DNA from: Achromobacter arsenitoxydans SY8
GTDB lineage: Bacteria; Pseudomonadota; Gammaproteobacteria; Burkholderiales; Burkholderiaceae_B
Length of the DNA stretch: 45,710 bases
Direction: 5' to 3'
Assembly (NCBI RefSeq): GCF_000236785.1
Contig: NZ_AGUF01000048.1
Location: 1-45,710 of the forward strand
Below are positions 1 through 6,350 of the stretch, one piece after another (position 1 is the first letter of the stretch; the number at the start of each line of letters is the position of its first letter). The notes beneath the pieces are model-generated. The model was not told the origin of the DNA, ran no database searches, and saw only the letters and a list, made by a program, of their open reading frames with translations. The position numbers and the translations under genes are program-made.

Positions 1-250
1 TGGAACAGGGGCGTAGTCGGCGGACATGGCGGGATTCTCTGTCAACAAAACACGATCGTGTGTGCTTAGTAACAGGACGGGGCCAAGCGTTCCCGCTGCG
101 CATTGCAGGAATCCGCTAGGAAAAACCTGTTCATCGCAATCCACACCGGTGAAGGGACTCCAATTTTTATGCCCCATTTTCAGACAACGCTGATTGTCTG
201 CTCCCGCGCGATCCGTAGACTCAAGCAGTCTGGTCAATGCAGGAGCAACG
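1..250. other. Upstream region without a supported gene
   Basis: No convincing reading frame fills this stretch. It is less GC-rich than most of the window, like the toxin gene that follows. Bases 19-37 resemble the 3' end of the tRNA-Ser gene at 6128-6146 (16 of 19 positions, same strand), which could be a degenerate attachment-site remnant or chance. An ATG on the minus strand at 27 could begin a gene leaving the window, but only nine codons are visible and no ribosome binding site supports it. Confidence 0.4.
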
Positions 251-1021
251 ATGCAAGGAAAAGCGATCATCGGGGCGGGAAAGAGGACTCTGGACGCGGC
301 GGCCGCACGGTCGCCCTCGGGCGCTGCGCGGCCTGCCGGTTGCCCCCATGCCGACACCGTGGTGGCGATTGCCCAATACATGGTCCGCGAGATGAAGACC
401 AATCCTTTCACCATAGAAGGCAGGAAAATAGCAGCGGTGAATACCGCCGATCCTGAGGATTGGCGTGAGGAATGGCGCACAAGGCCTTGGTACCTGCGCC
501 TGGGCGGGCCACCCGATTACTACGGAATCGCCACGGCAAAAAAGGCGGCAGCCTATGCCATGTGGACGGAACGAGTTGCGCCAAATAGGCCCTGGGATCA
601 CAAGCGGATCCTGCAGCGTAAATTCCCGACTGTGTTAGAGGCGGGCTGGCACAAGTATGGCGACTACGAGTACTACTTCGATATCTGGTCGAACATCCAT
701 TATGGCTACGTCGGGGTTGCCCTGGGCTTCAACGCAGCCGAAATGATCAATGGGGCGGGTTTGGCGCAGGCCATGGACAATCTCAGGAATTTCAAGCCCC
801 AGCACAACAATCTTGAACTGGGACCATGGCCGGCGCGAGCAGATGACATCCAAGACCACATTTCAATCAAGCTTGGGACCAAGCTCTACTACGAGATTCC
901 GCCTCACGCATTGACCGTTGAGGTCCTGCTTCAAAAAATTGTCGCAGTACCGTTGCCTTGGGGGGCCAATGGCCGTCGAGCGAAACGCGTGCACGCCTGC
1001 CTGAAACTGGGCGAGAAATGA
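251..1021 (+). CDS. Polymorphic toxin, type 44-like (Ntox44) C-terminal domain
   Basis: This 256-residue protein looks like a toxin of interbacterial competition. Residues 115-118 (WDHK), 143-155 (FDIWSNIHYGYVG), the GAG at 168-170 and the DDIQDHISIKLG stretch at 198-209 match, from memory, the conserved core of the bacterial polymorphic toxin type 44 domain. I chose the ATG at 251 because AGGAG lies five bases upstream; an in-frame ATG at 194 has no such site. The first residues (MQGKAII) recall the start of PAAR proteins, but no PAAR domain follows, so this may be a trimmed or orphan effector. No signal peptide or membrane segment is seen. Its stop overlaps the next start by ATGA, which couples it to the likely immunity gene. 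GC is lower than in the neighbours, which suggests transfer. The enzymatic activity is not assigned here. Confidence 0.75.
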   Translation: MQGKAIIGAGKRTLDAAAARSPSGAARPAGCPHADTVVAIAQYMVREMKTNPFTIEGRKIAAVNTADPEDWREEWRTRPWYLRLGGPPDYYGIATAKKAAAYAMWTERVAPNRPWDHKRILQRKFPTVLEAGWHKYGDYEYYFDIWSNIHYGYVGVALGFNAAEMINGAGLAQAMDNLRNFKPQHNNLELGPWPARADDIQDHISIKLGTKLYYEIPPHALTVEVLLQKIVAVPLPWGANGRRAKRVHACLKLGEK

Positions 1022-1419
1022 AAATGCGCTATGTGAACTGGATATGCCGCGCAATCTGGGCAGGCTTCCTCGCTTGGATCTTGTTCGCGTGGCTTTGCAG
1101 GCCAGTCGTAGCACTGCATTACTCCGCGAAAGCCACAGCGTCTATCGGCTTTTATTTCGAAAGTGATGAAAACAGAACGAAGCGTGGCTTGGCGCCTGGC
1201 GAATCAGTATGGCTACCTACCGCCATGAATCCGCCTTCCGACATGCTGGTCATGCTCTCGTTCCCGTTTGACAGCAAAGATGTACTGCATGTCAAAGAGC
1301 CATTCAGCCGGATAGATGTGTATATCGGCCCTGGGGCACGCATTGAGTGGACCGAAACGCGCCATGGATTTTTCTCCCGCTTTACCAACCCAAGCTTCCA
1401 CGCCAAGTGGAAGCGATGA
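1018..1419 (+). CDS. Probable membrane-anchored immunity protein, copy 1
   Basis: This 133-residue protein has one N-terminal hydrophobic segment (about residues 9-33) after a basic start (MKMR), so the rest is predicted to face the periplasm. The soluble part carries MNPPSDM and the stretch KEPFSRIDVYIGPGARIE. The start at 1018 overlaps the toxin stop in an ATGA junction; a longer in-frame start at 958 would lie inside the toxin gene and is rejected. The immunity role is inferred from position and coupling, since I do not recognise the family. A paralogue of exactly the same length follows. The membrane anchor suggests the toxin is met in the periplasm or at the membrane. Confidence 0.7.
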   Translation: MKMRYVNWICRAIWAGFLAWILFAWLCRPVVALHYSAKATASIGFYFESDENRTKRGLAPGESVWLPTAMNPPSDMLVMLSFPFDSKDVLHVKEPFSRIDVYIGPGARIEWTETRHGFFSRFTNPSFHAKWKR

Positions 1420-1482
1420 ACTGCGTTTTTTATTGGATGAGAGGTTGGCTCGCGCAATGATGCATACACCGCCGCTGCTGAG

Positions 1483-1884
1483 ATGAAGATGCGCTATTTG
1501 AACTTGGCATGCCGTGCAATCTGGGTGTGTTTCCTTCTATGGATCCTGTTCATGTGGTTTTGCAGGCCTATCGTGGCGCTGCATTACTCCGCGAAGGCCA
1601 CTGAGCCCATCGGCTTTTTCTTGGATGATGATTCACACATTTCGAAGCGCACCTTGTCGCCGGGAGAATCGGCCTTTATCCCCACTACCATGAATCCGCC
1701 TCCCGACATGTGGCTCATACTCTCATTTCCGGTTGCCCGCGGAAAAGGTCTGGAAGTCAAAGAGCCATTCAGCCGGATAGACGTGTACATCGGTCCGGGA
1801 GCACGGATCGAAAGGACCGAAACGCGCCATGGCTTTTTTGCCCGCTTCACCGACCCAAGCCGCCACGACGAATGGAAGCAATAA
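1483..1884 (+). CDS. Probable membrane-anchored immunity protein, copy 2
   Basis: This is a tandem paralogue of the preceding gene: both are 133 residues, and I count about 91 identical positions (68%) without gaps. The hydrophobic anchor (about residues 9-33) and the block VKEPFSRIDVYIGPGARIE are kept, while residues 45-58 and 83-90 differ most. Such duplicates next to a toxin usually arise when immunity to a variant toxin is kept or acquired. It lies 63 bases after copy 1, on the same strand, and ends 16 bases before the convergent SagB-type gene. GC content is lower than in the azole-RiPP operon next to it. Confidence 0.65.
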   Translation: MKMRYLNLACRAIWVCFLLWILFMWFCRPIVALHYSAKATEPIGFFLDDDSHISKRTLSPGESAFIPTTMNPPPDMWLILSFPVARGKGLEVKEPFSRIDVYIGPGARIERTETRHGFFARFTDPSRHDEWKQ

Positions 1885-1900
1885 GCAGGACCTGTTCCTC

Positions 1901-2695
1901 TCATCCCCCCGCTGGAGCCGCGACGGCGCCCAGGTCTGCATCGAGACCCGACACGGCATCGCGCGGCCCGCACGCATACGCCAGCACCGCCAGATGCCGG
2001 GACGCGTCCAGCTCCAGCAAGCCCAGCACCGCCTGATCGTGAAACGATCCGATCGCGCAGCCCGACCATCCCATGTCGGCCGCCTGTTGGCCGAGGGCGC
2101 CCAGATACACTCCTGCCTCGATCAGCAGGAAACGCCCGCCGCGCTCGCCGTACTTGGCCAGTATGGTCTCGGGCCGGCCAATCATGAAGACCACGGCGGC
2201 CGGCGGCTCGGGCCAGTCTACGCCCAGGATGTCGGCCAGCGCGGGCCAGGCCGGACAATTCCCGACCGGGACGAGCCCATGACTGGCGCTGTCGTACCAG
2301 GCGATGCGGCCTTGCCATGGCGACGGCATCCCCACATGGCGCAGAGCCACATAGACATGCAAGGGATACTTGCCTCCCCCTGACGGCAACAGCCGGTTCT
2401 GCTGGCCGACATGCGCCCTCAAAGGGTGCAGCAGCCGGCCCAGTTCTTCCAGCGCAACCGGCGCAGCGCCAAAGCGCCGCGAGCTTTCGCGGCGGGCCAA
2501 CCGCCGCGCCTCGTCGGCTGGCGCATCCGGCAAAGGCTGGGCCGCCTCGCCATGCCTGGGCGCGGGCGTGCCCGACGGGCGCACAGCGTCGGCTGCAATG
2601 CGTCGGCCCAGCAAGGCCGCACGCGTGGGATTGAGTTCGCCGTTCTGCCAGAACAGCTTGAACAGCGGCGCGTCGGAAGGATCGGTCATGCGCAT
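1901..2695 (-). CDS. SagB-type FMN-dependent azoline dehydrogenase
   Basis: This is a 264-residue nitroreductase-fold enzyme of the SagB/ThcOx family, which uses FMN to oxidise thiazolines or oxazolines on a RiPP substrate to azoles. Supporting motifs are RRESSRRF (68-75), PSGGGKYPL (104-112) and KYGERGGRFLLIEAGVYLG (181-199). The start is set by a TGATG junction: the ATG at 2695 shares one base with the YcaO stop, so translation is coupled. A longer frame opening at 2761 lies inside the YcaO gene and is less likely. It is the last gene of the four-gene operon and converges with the immunity genes. The family is clear; the substrate is inferred from context. Confidence 0.88.
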   Translation of the reverse strand: MRMTDPSDAPLFKLFWQNGELNPTRAALLGRRIAADAVRPSGTPAPRHGEAAQPLPDAPADEARRLARRESSRRFGAAPVALEELGRLLHPLRAHVGQQNRLLPSGGGKYPLHVYVALRHVGMPSPWQGRIAWYDSASHGLVPVGNCPAWPALADILGVDWPEPPAAVVFMIGRPETILAKYGERGGRFLLIEAGVYLGALGQQAADMGWSGCAIGSFHDQAVLGLLELDASRHLAVLAYACGPRDAVSGLDADLGAVAAPAGG

Positions 2696-3999
2696 CAGCC
2701 CAAGGGGTGCGGCAGCGGATTGGGGAAATCGGTGTGTCGCGTGCTGCCGGGATAGCGCCACGCAACATCGCCGCAGCGCCCGCCGAGAAACGGCGCCCGC
2801 TCATCGGCATGCAGGCCGCTAAGTTGCGGCGACAGCACGCGCACGACGCGCAGGCCGCAGGCGGCGACATCAACCGTCGTCAGCTCTCGGTAGTAGAGGT
2901 CGACGCCATGCGCGCCTAGTGCTTCAACCACCCCATGCACCGCCTCGGCAGGCGACGCGATGCCTTCGTCGGCCACGGGAGCGGGCGCTGCGCGGCCGGC
3001 GGACTCGGCATGCGCCAGCAGCGCGGTCTGCGGCCAGAGTTCAGGACGTAGGGTGTAGAACACCGCGTGCTCGTCGAAGCGCCGCAGGCGTTCGGGTTCG
3101 CGCGGCAGGCTGCCGGACTGCCGCGCGGCCAGATGCGCGGCGAAGGCCAGCGATTGCGCCCATTCCATCAACGCCTTGTGCAAGGCCGCGCCGGCAGTGG
3201 CGCGGCACGCAATGCCCAGCACGTGGCGAGGCCGCCCCTGACAGGGTATGCCGCCCGCCACCGCGATCACCGGATGCGGATTCCAGGCCTGCGTCAGGTC
3301 GAACACCGCCAGTTCGCCGCCCCGCTCGGCGACAAAATCCTGCCACCGGGCCGGCGCATCCAGGCGCCGCCCGCCCAGCCCGTTAAGCCAGGTGGCCGCC
3401 AGCGCGTCGCGTTCCAGCACCTCCTGCGCGGCGCGCAGCACGGCCAGCCAGGGACCGTCGGCGGCGTCGCGCCAGGCGGCCAGGCCGCTGGACGTGGATG
3501 GCATGCGCGCGTCGCCTGCGCGCGGCCCCAGGCCCACCAGTTCCTGGGGAACCCAACGTTCGCGGTTGTCGCCAAGGTGATGCACCGGCGCAAACAGATC
3601 GGTGTCGCGGCGGACCATGGGCCAGGGAAAACCGTCGGCGTGGCGCTGCGCCGGGCTGAACAGCGCGAATGCCTCTTCGTCCAGCCGCAGGGCGGGATCG
3701 AGCGACGCCCTGGTGCGCAGAGGAAGGTCGACGCGTGCCGCCGCCAGGCGTTCCAGCGCTTCCGCGATCGCGCCTTGTCGTGCGGCATCCTCGTCAACAC
3801 CCACCGCGCCCGACACCGTCTGCCACGCATTGACGGGGTCGCCGGGAACTGCCGCGTTGGCAAGCGTCAGCCCGTCCAGCAAAGGCCCGAGCGTGTCGCA
3901 GGCTTGCGGCTCGACCCCATGCGCCGGCAGCACCAGGCCGCAACGCGTGCCCGCCGCCCTATCCAGCAGATGGCGCGACAGGGGCCCGGGCAGGGTCAC
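2695..3999 (-). CDS. YcaO-family azoline-forming cyclodehydratase (D protein)
   Basis: This 434-residue YcaO protein uses ATP to cyclodehydrate Cys, Ser or Thr side chains to azolines. ATP-binding features include EALER (80-84), EVLERDA (193-199) and ALMEWAQ near 276-282. The protein ends in PNPLPHPLG, an exact PxPxPxP motif (426-432) just before the C-terminus. In this family that motif marks azoline formers with a partner protein rather than thioamide-forming or orphan YcaO enzymes. The start is a GTG at 3999 that overlaps the stop of the membrane-protein gene by four bases (GTGA). Partner, oxidase and candidate substrate are all in the same operon. Confidence 0.9.
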   Translation of the reverse strand: MTLPGPLSRHLLDRAAGTRCGLVLPAHGVEPQACDTLGPLLDGLTLANAAVPGDPVNAWQTVSGAVGVDEDAARQGAIAEALERLAAARVDLPLRTRASLDPALRLDEEAFALFSPAQRHADGFPWPMVRRDTDLFAPVHHLGDNRERWVPQELVGLGPRAGDARMPSTSSGLAAWRDAADGPWLAVLRAAQEVLERDALAATWLNGLGGRRLDAPARWQDFVAERGGELAVFDLTQAWNPHPVIAVAGGIPCQGRPRHVLGIACRATAGAALHKALMEWAQSLAFAAHLAARQSGSLPREPERLRRFDEHAVFYTLRPELWPQTALLAHAESAGRAAPAPVADEGIASPAEAVHGVVEALGAHGVDLYYRELTTVDVAACGLRVVRVLSPQLSGLHADERAPFLGGRCGDVAWRYPGSTRHTDFPNPLPHPLG

Positions 4000-4526
4000 A
4001 GGTTCGACATCCAGACGTACATCTCAAAGGCCGCGCAGACGGCAATGGCCGCCAACATCACCACCGCCACGATGGCGCCGCGCCCCGGCGACCGCTTCGC
4101 GCGCTCGTACACCGTGCAGAAAATGCCGATGTAAACCGCGCAGAACAGGATGGCCGCGAATCCCAGGCCGACGGTCAAGCCTGCCAAGCCTGCCAGCGTG
4201 GCCAGCCCCAGGGCCAGGGCGCCCAGCAGCCTGCGCGTGCCGGCCGTCATCGGGGGCCGGTCCTGGACGAAGGCGGGAATGCCAGAAGGCGCTTCTTGCT
4301 GCGCCGGCGGCCGGATCTCCGGCGCAGGCGCCGGAACCGGGCTCTCGGGCGGATTCGACTGAGGCGGCCGCGCGCCCAGATCGGCAAATATCGTTGCCGT
4401 AATGACGCTGGCCGCCCCCAGGGTCACCACGCAGCTCGAACATGTGGTGGAGGTCGAACCGCCGCCCGCGGCCGCCAGATGATCCTGGCGCCCGTCGGGG
4501 TCAAACTGGCTGGGCATGCGATACAT
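3996..4526 (-). CDS. Membrane protein with N-terminal Ser/Thr/Cys block; candidate azole-RiPP substrate
   Basis: I do not recognise this 176-residue protein. Residues 1-20 are polar and leader-like. They are followed by Gly-Gly-Gly (21-23) and STSTTCSSC (24-32), nine residues that are all heterocyclisable. Then come a hydrophobic stretch (33-50), a Pro-rich linker (51-92, with PAPAPE) and three probable membrane segments (about 99-118, 119-138 and 150-172). The start at 4526 is chosen because AAGGAG lies at 4537-4542, while a longer frame opens inside the upstream gene. It lies 23 bases after the C-protein gene and overlaps the YcaO start. A leader followed by a Gly-Gly-Gly and an S/T/C block is how azole-RiPP precursors look, so I infer it is the modified substrate. 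Alternatively it could be an immunity or export membrane protein. Confidence 0.7.
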   Translation of the reverse strand: MYRMPSQFDPDGRQDHLAAAGGGSTSTTCSSCVVTLGAASVITATIFADLGARPPQSNPPESPVPAPAPEIRPPAQQEAPSGIPAFVQDRPPMTAGTRRLLGALALGLATLAGLAGLTVGLGFAAILFCAVYIGIFCTVYERAKRSPGRGAIVAVVMLAAIAVCAAFEMYVWMSNL

Positions 4527-4549
4527 GACTGGCTGACTCCTTGGATGAC

Positions 4550-5374
4550 CTACCTGCCTGCGAGCCAGGGAATGTCCAGCATTCCCGTGGAAGCGGCAGC
4601 GGCCGAGCCGCACACCGGGCACCAGGGCAGCTGGAACACCTTGTCGCGCGTGCTGGCCAATGTCTGCAGGTTAAGGCTGACACTGTATTCGACAAACGGC
4701 AGCAGCCCCTGGTCCGTCGAGAGCAGTGGCGCAAGCAGCGCCGCCAGCAGTTCAGGACGGCACGCGGCGGGACTGGCCGGCATGGGCAGATCGCCCCAGC
4801 GGTGCGCCACGCGGTTGCCCAGGCAGGCAAGGCAGGCGGTCTGTCCCGGGACGACGTAAGGCCCGATGCAGACCGTATGGTGAAAGGCCGCGTCGACAAA
4901 CAGATGGGGCGTGGCCGGGCGCAGGCTGGCGTATTGCGCCAGCGCTTCCTGCCAGCTGGCGTTCGTGCGCACGATGAGGGCAATGGCGTTCTCGCTGCCG
5001 CCGGCCGCGTCGGGCTGCGGCTGCAGCACATCGGCCAGGCCGGGCAGCGGATTGCCCAGCCAATGGATCCGGTAGCCCGTGACGGGACGCGCCGCGCGCG
5101 CTGGCGTCAGCGCACCGGCGCGTTGAATCTGCCGTGCCGCCGCGCCACAGCGCGGATCGTCCAGCAGCGCGGCCAGGCGATTCGCTTGCCACGCGGACAG
5201 CACTTGCCGCGCCACATCGTCGGGCGCGGCCTCGTCTACGATATAGCTCTCATCGGAGCCCGCCGTCAGCACGAGCAGAAGCTGGCCATCGTGTTGCTGT
5301 TCCATCAGCGTCCAGGCCGGGTGATTGACCCAGTCACTGGAAGCCAGGAGCAGCGCGCCGGAATGATCGTTCAT
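4550..5374 (-). CDS. TOMM leader-binding cyclodehydratase partner (C protein, E1-like)
   Basis: This 274-residue protein presents a RiPP precursor to YcaO. Residues about 15-95 look like the winged-helix leader-binding (RRE) part, followed by an E1/ThiF-like region without an obvious ATP loop. Two Cys pairs, CLAC (181-184) and CPVC (252-255), form the usual structural zinc site. It resembles the stand-alone 'bacteriocin biosynthesis cyclodehydratase' family (TIGR03882 type). The start at 5374 gives MNDHSGAL; the frame runs further upstream but only through the divergent phosphatase gene. It is the first gene of the operon, 34 bases from the divergent start at 5409, so its promoter probably lies within that gene's 5' end. 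No exporter or leader peptidase gene is present nearby. Confidence 0.82.
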   Translation of the reverse strand: MNDHSGALLLASSDWVNHPAWTLMEQQHDGQLLLVLTAGSDESYIVDEAAPDDVARQVLSAWQANRLAALLDDPRCGAAARQIQRAGALTPARAARPVTGYRIHWLGNPLPGLADVLQPQPDAAGGSENAIALIVRTNASWQEALAQYASLRPATPHLFVDAAFHHTVCIGPYVVPGQTACLACLGNRVAHRWGDLPMPASPAACRPELLAALLAPLLSTDQGLLPFVEYSVSLNLQTLASTRDKVFQLPWCPVCGSAAAASTGMLDIPWLAGR

Positions 5375-5408
5375 CGAAAGCGAGTCGTCTTCACTTAGGG
5401 AACCGGAT

Positions 5409-6080
5409 ATGGATTCTAGCGGTAAGGGCAGCGCCGCGCAGGCGGACGCCGAGCCCTGGCGCGAAGCGCTGGCTTGGATGCTGTCGCTGAGCCTGCTGTT
5501 CATGCTGGGGTACAGCGCCAGCAACCGCATGGCCGCGGCCAGCGCACACCCTGCCTCCTGGCATGGACCGTGGGATGCCGCGGTGCCGTTCTGGGCCTGG
5601 ACCATCTGGCCGTATCTGGCGCTGAACCTGATGTTCCCGTGCACATTCTTCGCCTTCGACACGGTGCGGGGCCTGCGCGCCTTCGCCGCGCGCATCGCAG
5701 CGGTGCAGCTGGCCTGCTTTGCCAGCTTCGTGCTGGCGCCCACATTCAATGTTCGCACCCTGCCGCAGCCGGACGGTGTGACCGGCATGCTGTTTTCCCA
5801 ACTGCGCGCCTTCGAGCAGCCGGTCAACATGTTCCCCTCGCTGCACGCGGCGGTCTTGCTGCTGGTGTGGCGCGCCTGGCTCCCGCACCTGCGCGCCCAT
5901 CCCGCCGCGCGGCTGGCCTGGCATGGCTGGTGTCTGCTGATATTGATTTCGACCGTGACGACCTGGCAGCACGATCTGGCCGACATTGCGGCAGGCCTGG
6001 CGCTGGGCGGGGTGGCGCTGGCCCTGCCCTTGGGGCGGCTGGGAAAAGGCGCTGGAAACAAAAAACCCGCACAGCCTTAG
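5409..6080 (+). CDS. PAP2-superfamily membrane phosphatase
   Basis: This 223-residue integral membrane protein has about six hydrophobic segments. PSLH (143-146) and HDLAD (188-192) fit the second and third catalytic motifs of the inositolphosphotransferase-like PAP2 family, which acts on lipid phosphates at the outer face of the inner membrane. AGGG at 5397-5400 supports the ATG at 5409. It diverges from the azole-RiPP operon with only 34 bases between the starts, so the two may share regulation. Its final codons form the left arm of a terminator. The substrate is unknown; undecaprenyl or other lipid phosphates are possible. Confidence 0.8.
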   Translation: MDSSGKGSAAQADAEPWREALAWMLSLSLLFMLGYSASNRMAAASAHPASWHGPWDAAVPFWAWTIWPYLALNLMFPCTFFAFDTVRGLRAFAARIAAVQLACFASFVLAPTFNVRTLPQPDGVTGMLFSQLRAFEQPVNMFPSLHAAVLLLVWRAWLPHLRAHPAARLAWHGWCLLILISTVTTWQHDLADIAAGLALGGVALALPLGRLGKGAGNKKPAQP

Positions 6081-6095
6081 CTGATGCGGGTTTTT
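6061..6095. terminator. Bidirectional rho-independent terminator
   Basis: The arms AAAAACCCGCA (6061-6071) and TGCGGGTTTTT (6085-6095) pair perfectly around a 13-base loop. The stem overlaps the last codons and stop of the PAP2 gene. The T tract serves that gene, and the A tract can serve the tRNA gene arriving on the other strand. Confidence 0.85.
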
Positions 6096-6126
6096 GGACT
6101 TCTACGCATTTCTGCGAATGTATTCT

Positions 6127-6217
6127 TGGCGGACAGAGGGGGATTCGAACCCCCGATACGCTTTTGACGTATACACGCTTTCCAGGCGTGCGCCTTCAAC
6201 CACTCGGCCACCTGTCC
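6127..6217 (-). tRNA. tRNA-Ser (anticodon GGA)
   Basis: The minus strand folds into a serine tRNA: acceptor stem from GGACAGG at 6217, D arm GGCCGAGTGG, anticodon loop CTGGAAA with anticodon GGA at 6183-6181, a long variable arm typical of tRNA-Ser (around 6155-6172), T arm with GGTTCGAATCC, discriminator G at 6130 and an encoded CCA at 6129-6127. It reads UCC and UCU codons. Its 3' end faces the accessory block at 1-6100, the usual orientation for elements integrated at a tRNA. Confidence 0.95.
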
Positions 6218-6305
6218 TATCTGCACTTTGGCAGCCATTTCTGCGCTGCGAAAAATGCGAATCCGCGATTCTAGCAGATTGCCGTTGGGCACAGCAAGCG
6301 GGCAT

Positions 6306-6335
6306 ATAAAAAGGGACGCACTACGCGCGTCCCTT
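6306..6335 (-). terminator. Rho-independent terminator of the prkA-yeaH-spoVR operon
   Basis: On the minus strand AAGGGACGC pairs with GCGTCCCTT (6327-6335 with 6311-6319) and is followed by a T-rich tract. It lies 16 bases past the spoVR stop and upstream of the tRNA gene. Confidence 0.85.
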
Positions 6336-6350
6336 CCCCTGCCGGCGCCG

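Noticed and set aside
1-27. Minus-strand ATG at 27 that could start a gene leaving the window
   Set aside because: Only nine codons are visible and there is no clear ribosome binding site, so it cannot be supported.
103-456. Plus-strand frame overlapping the toxin start
   Set aside because: It overlaps the toxin gene in another frame, has no site or family, and its composition is that of a shadow frame.
1584-2873. 429-codon minus-strand frame across the immunity and SagB genes
   Set aside because: It is antisense to immunity copy 2 and out of frame with the SagB and YcaO genes, whose families are clear. GC-rich DNA produces such frames.
3067-4134. Plus-strand frame of 355 codons opposite the YcaO gene
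   Set aside because: It is antisense to a well supported enzyme and has no recognisable features.
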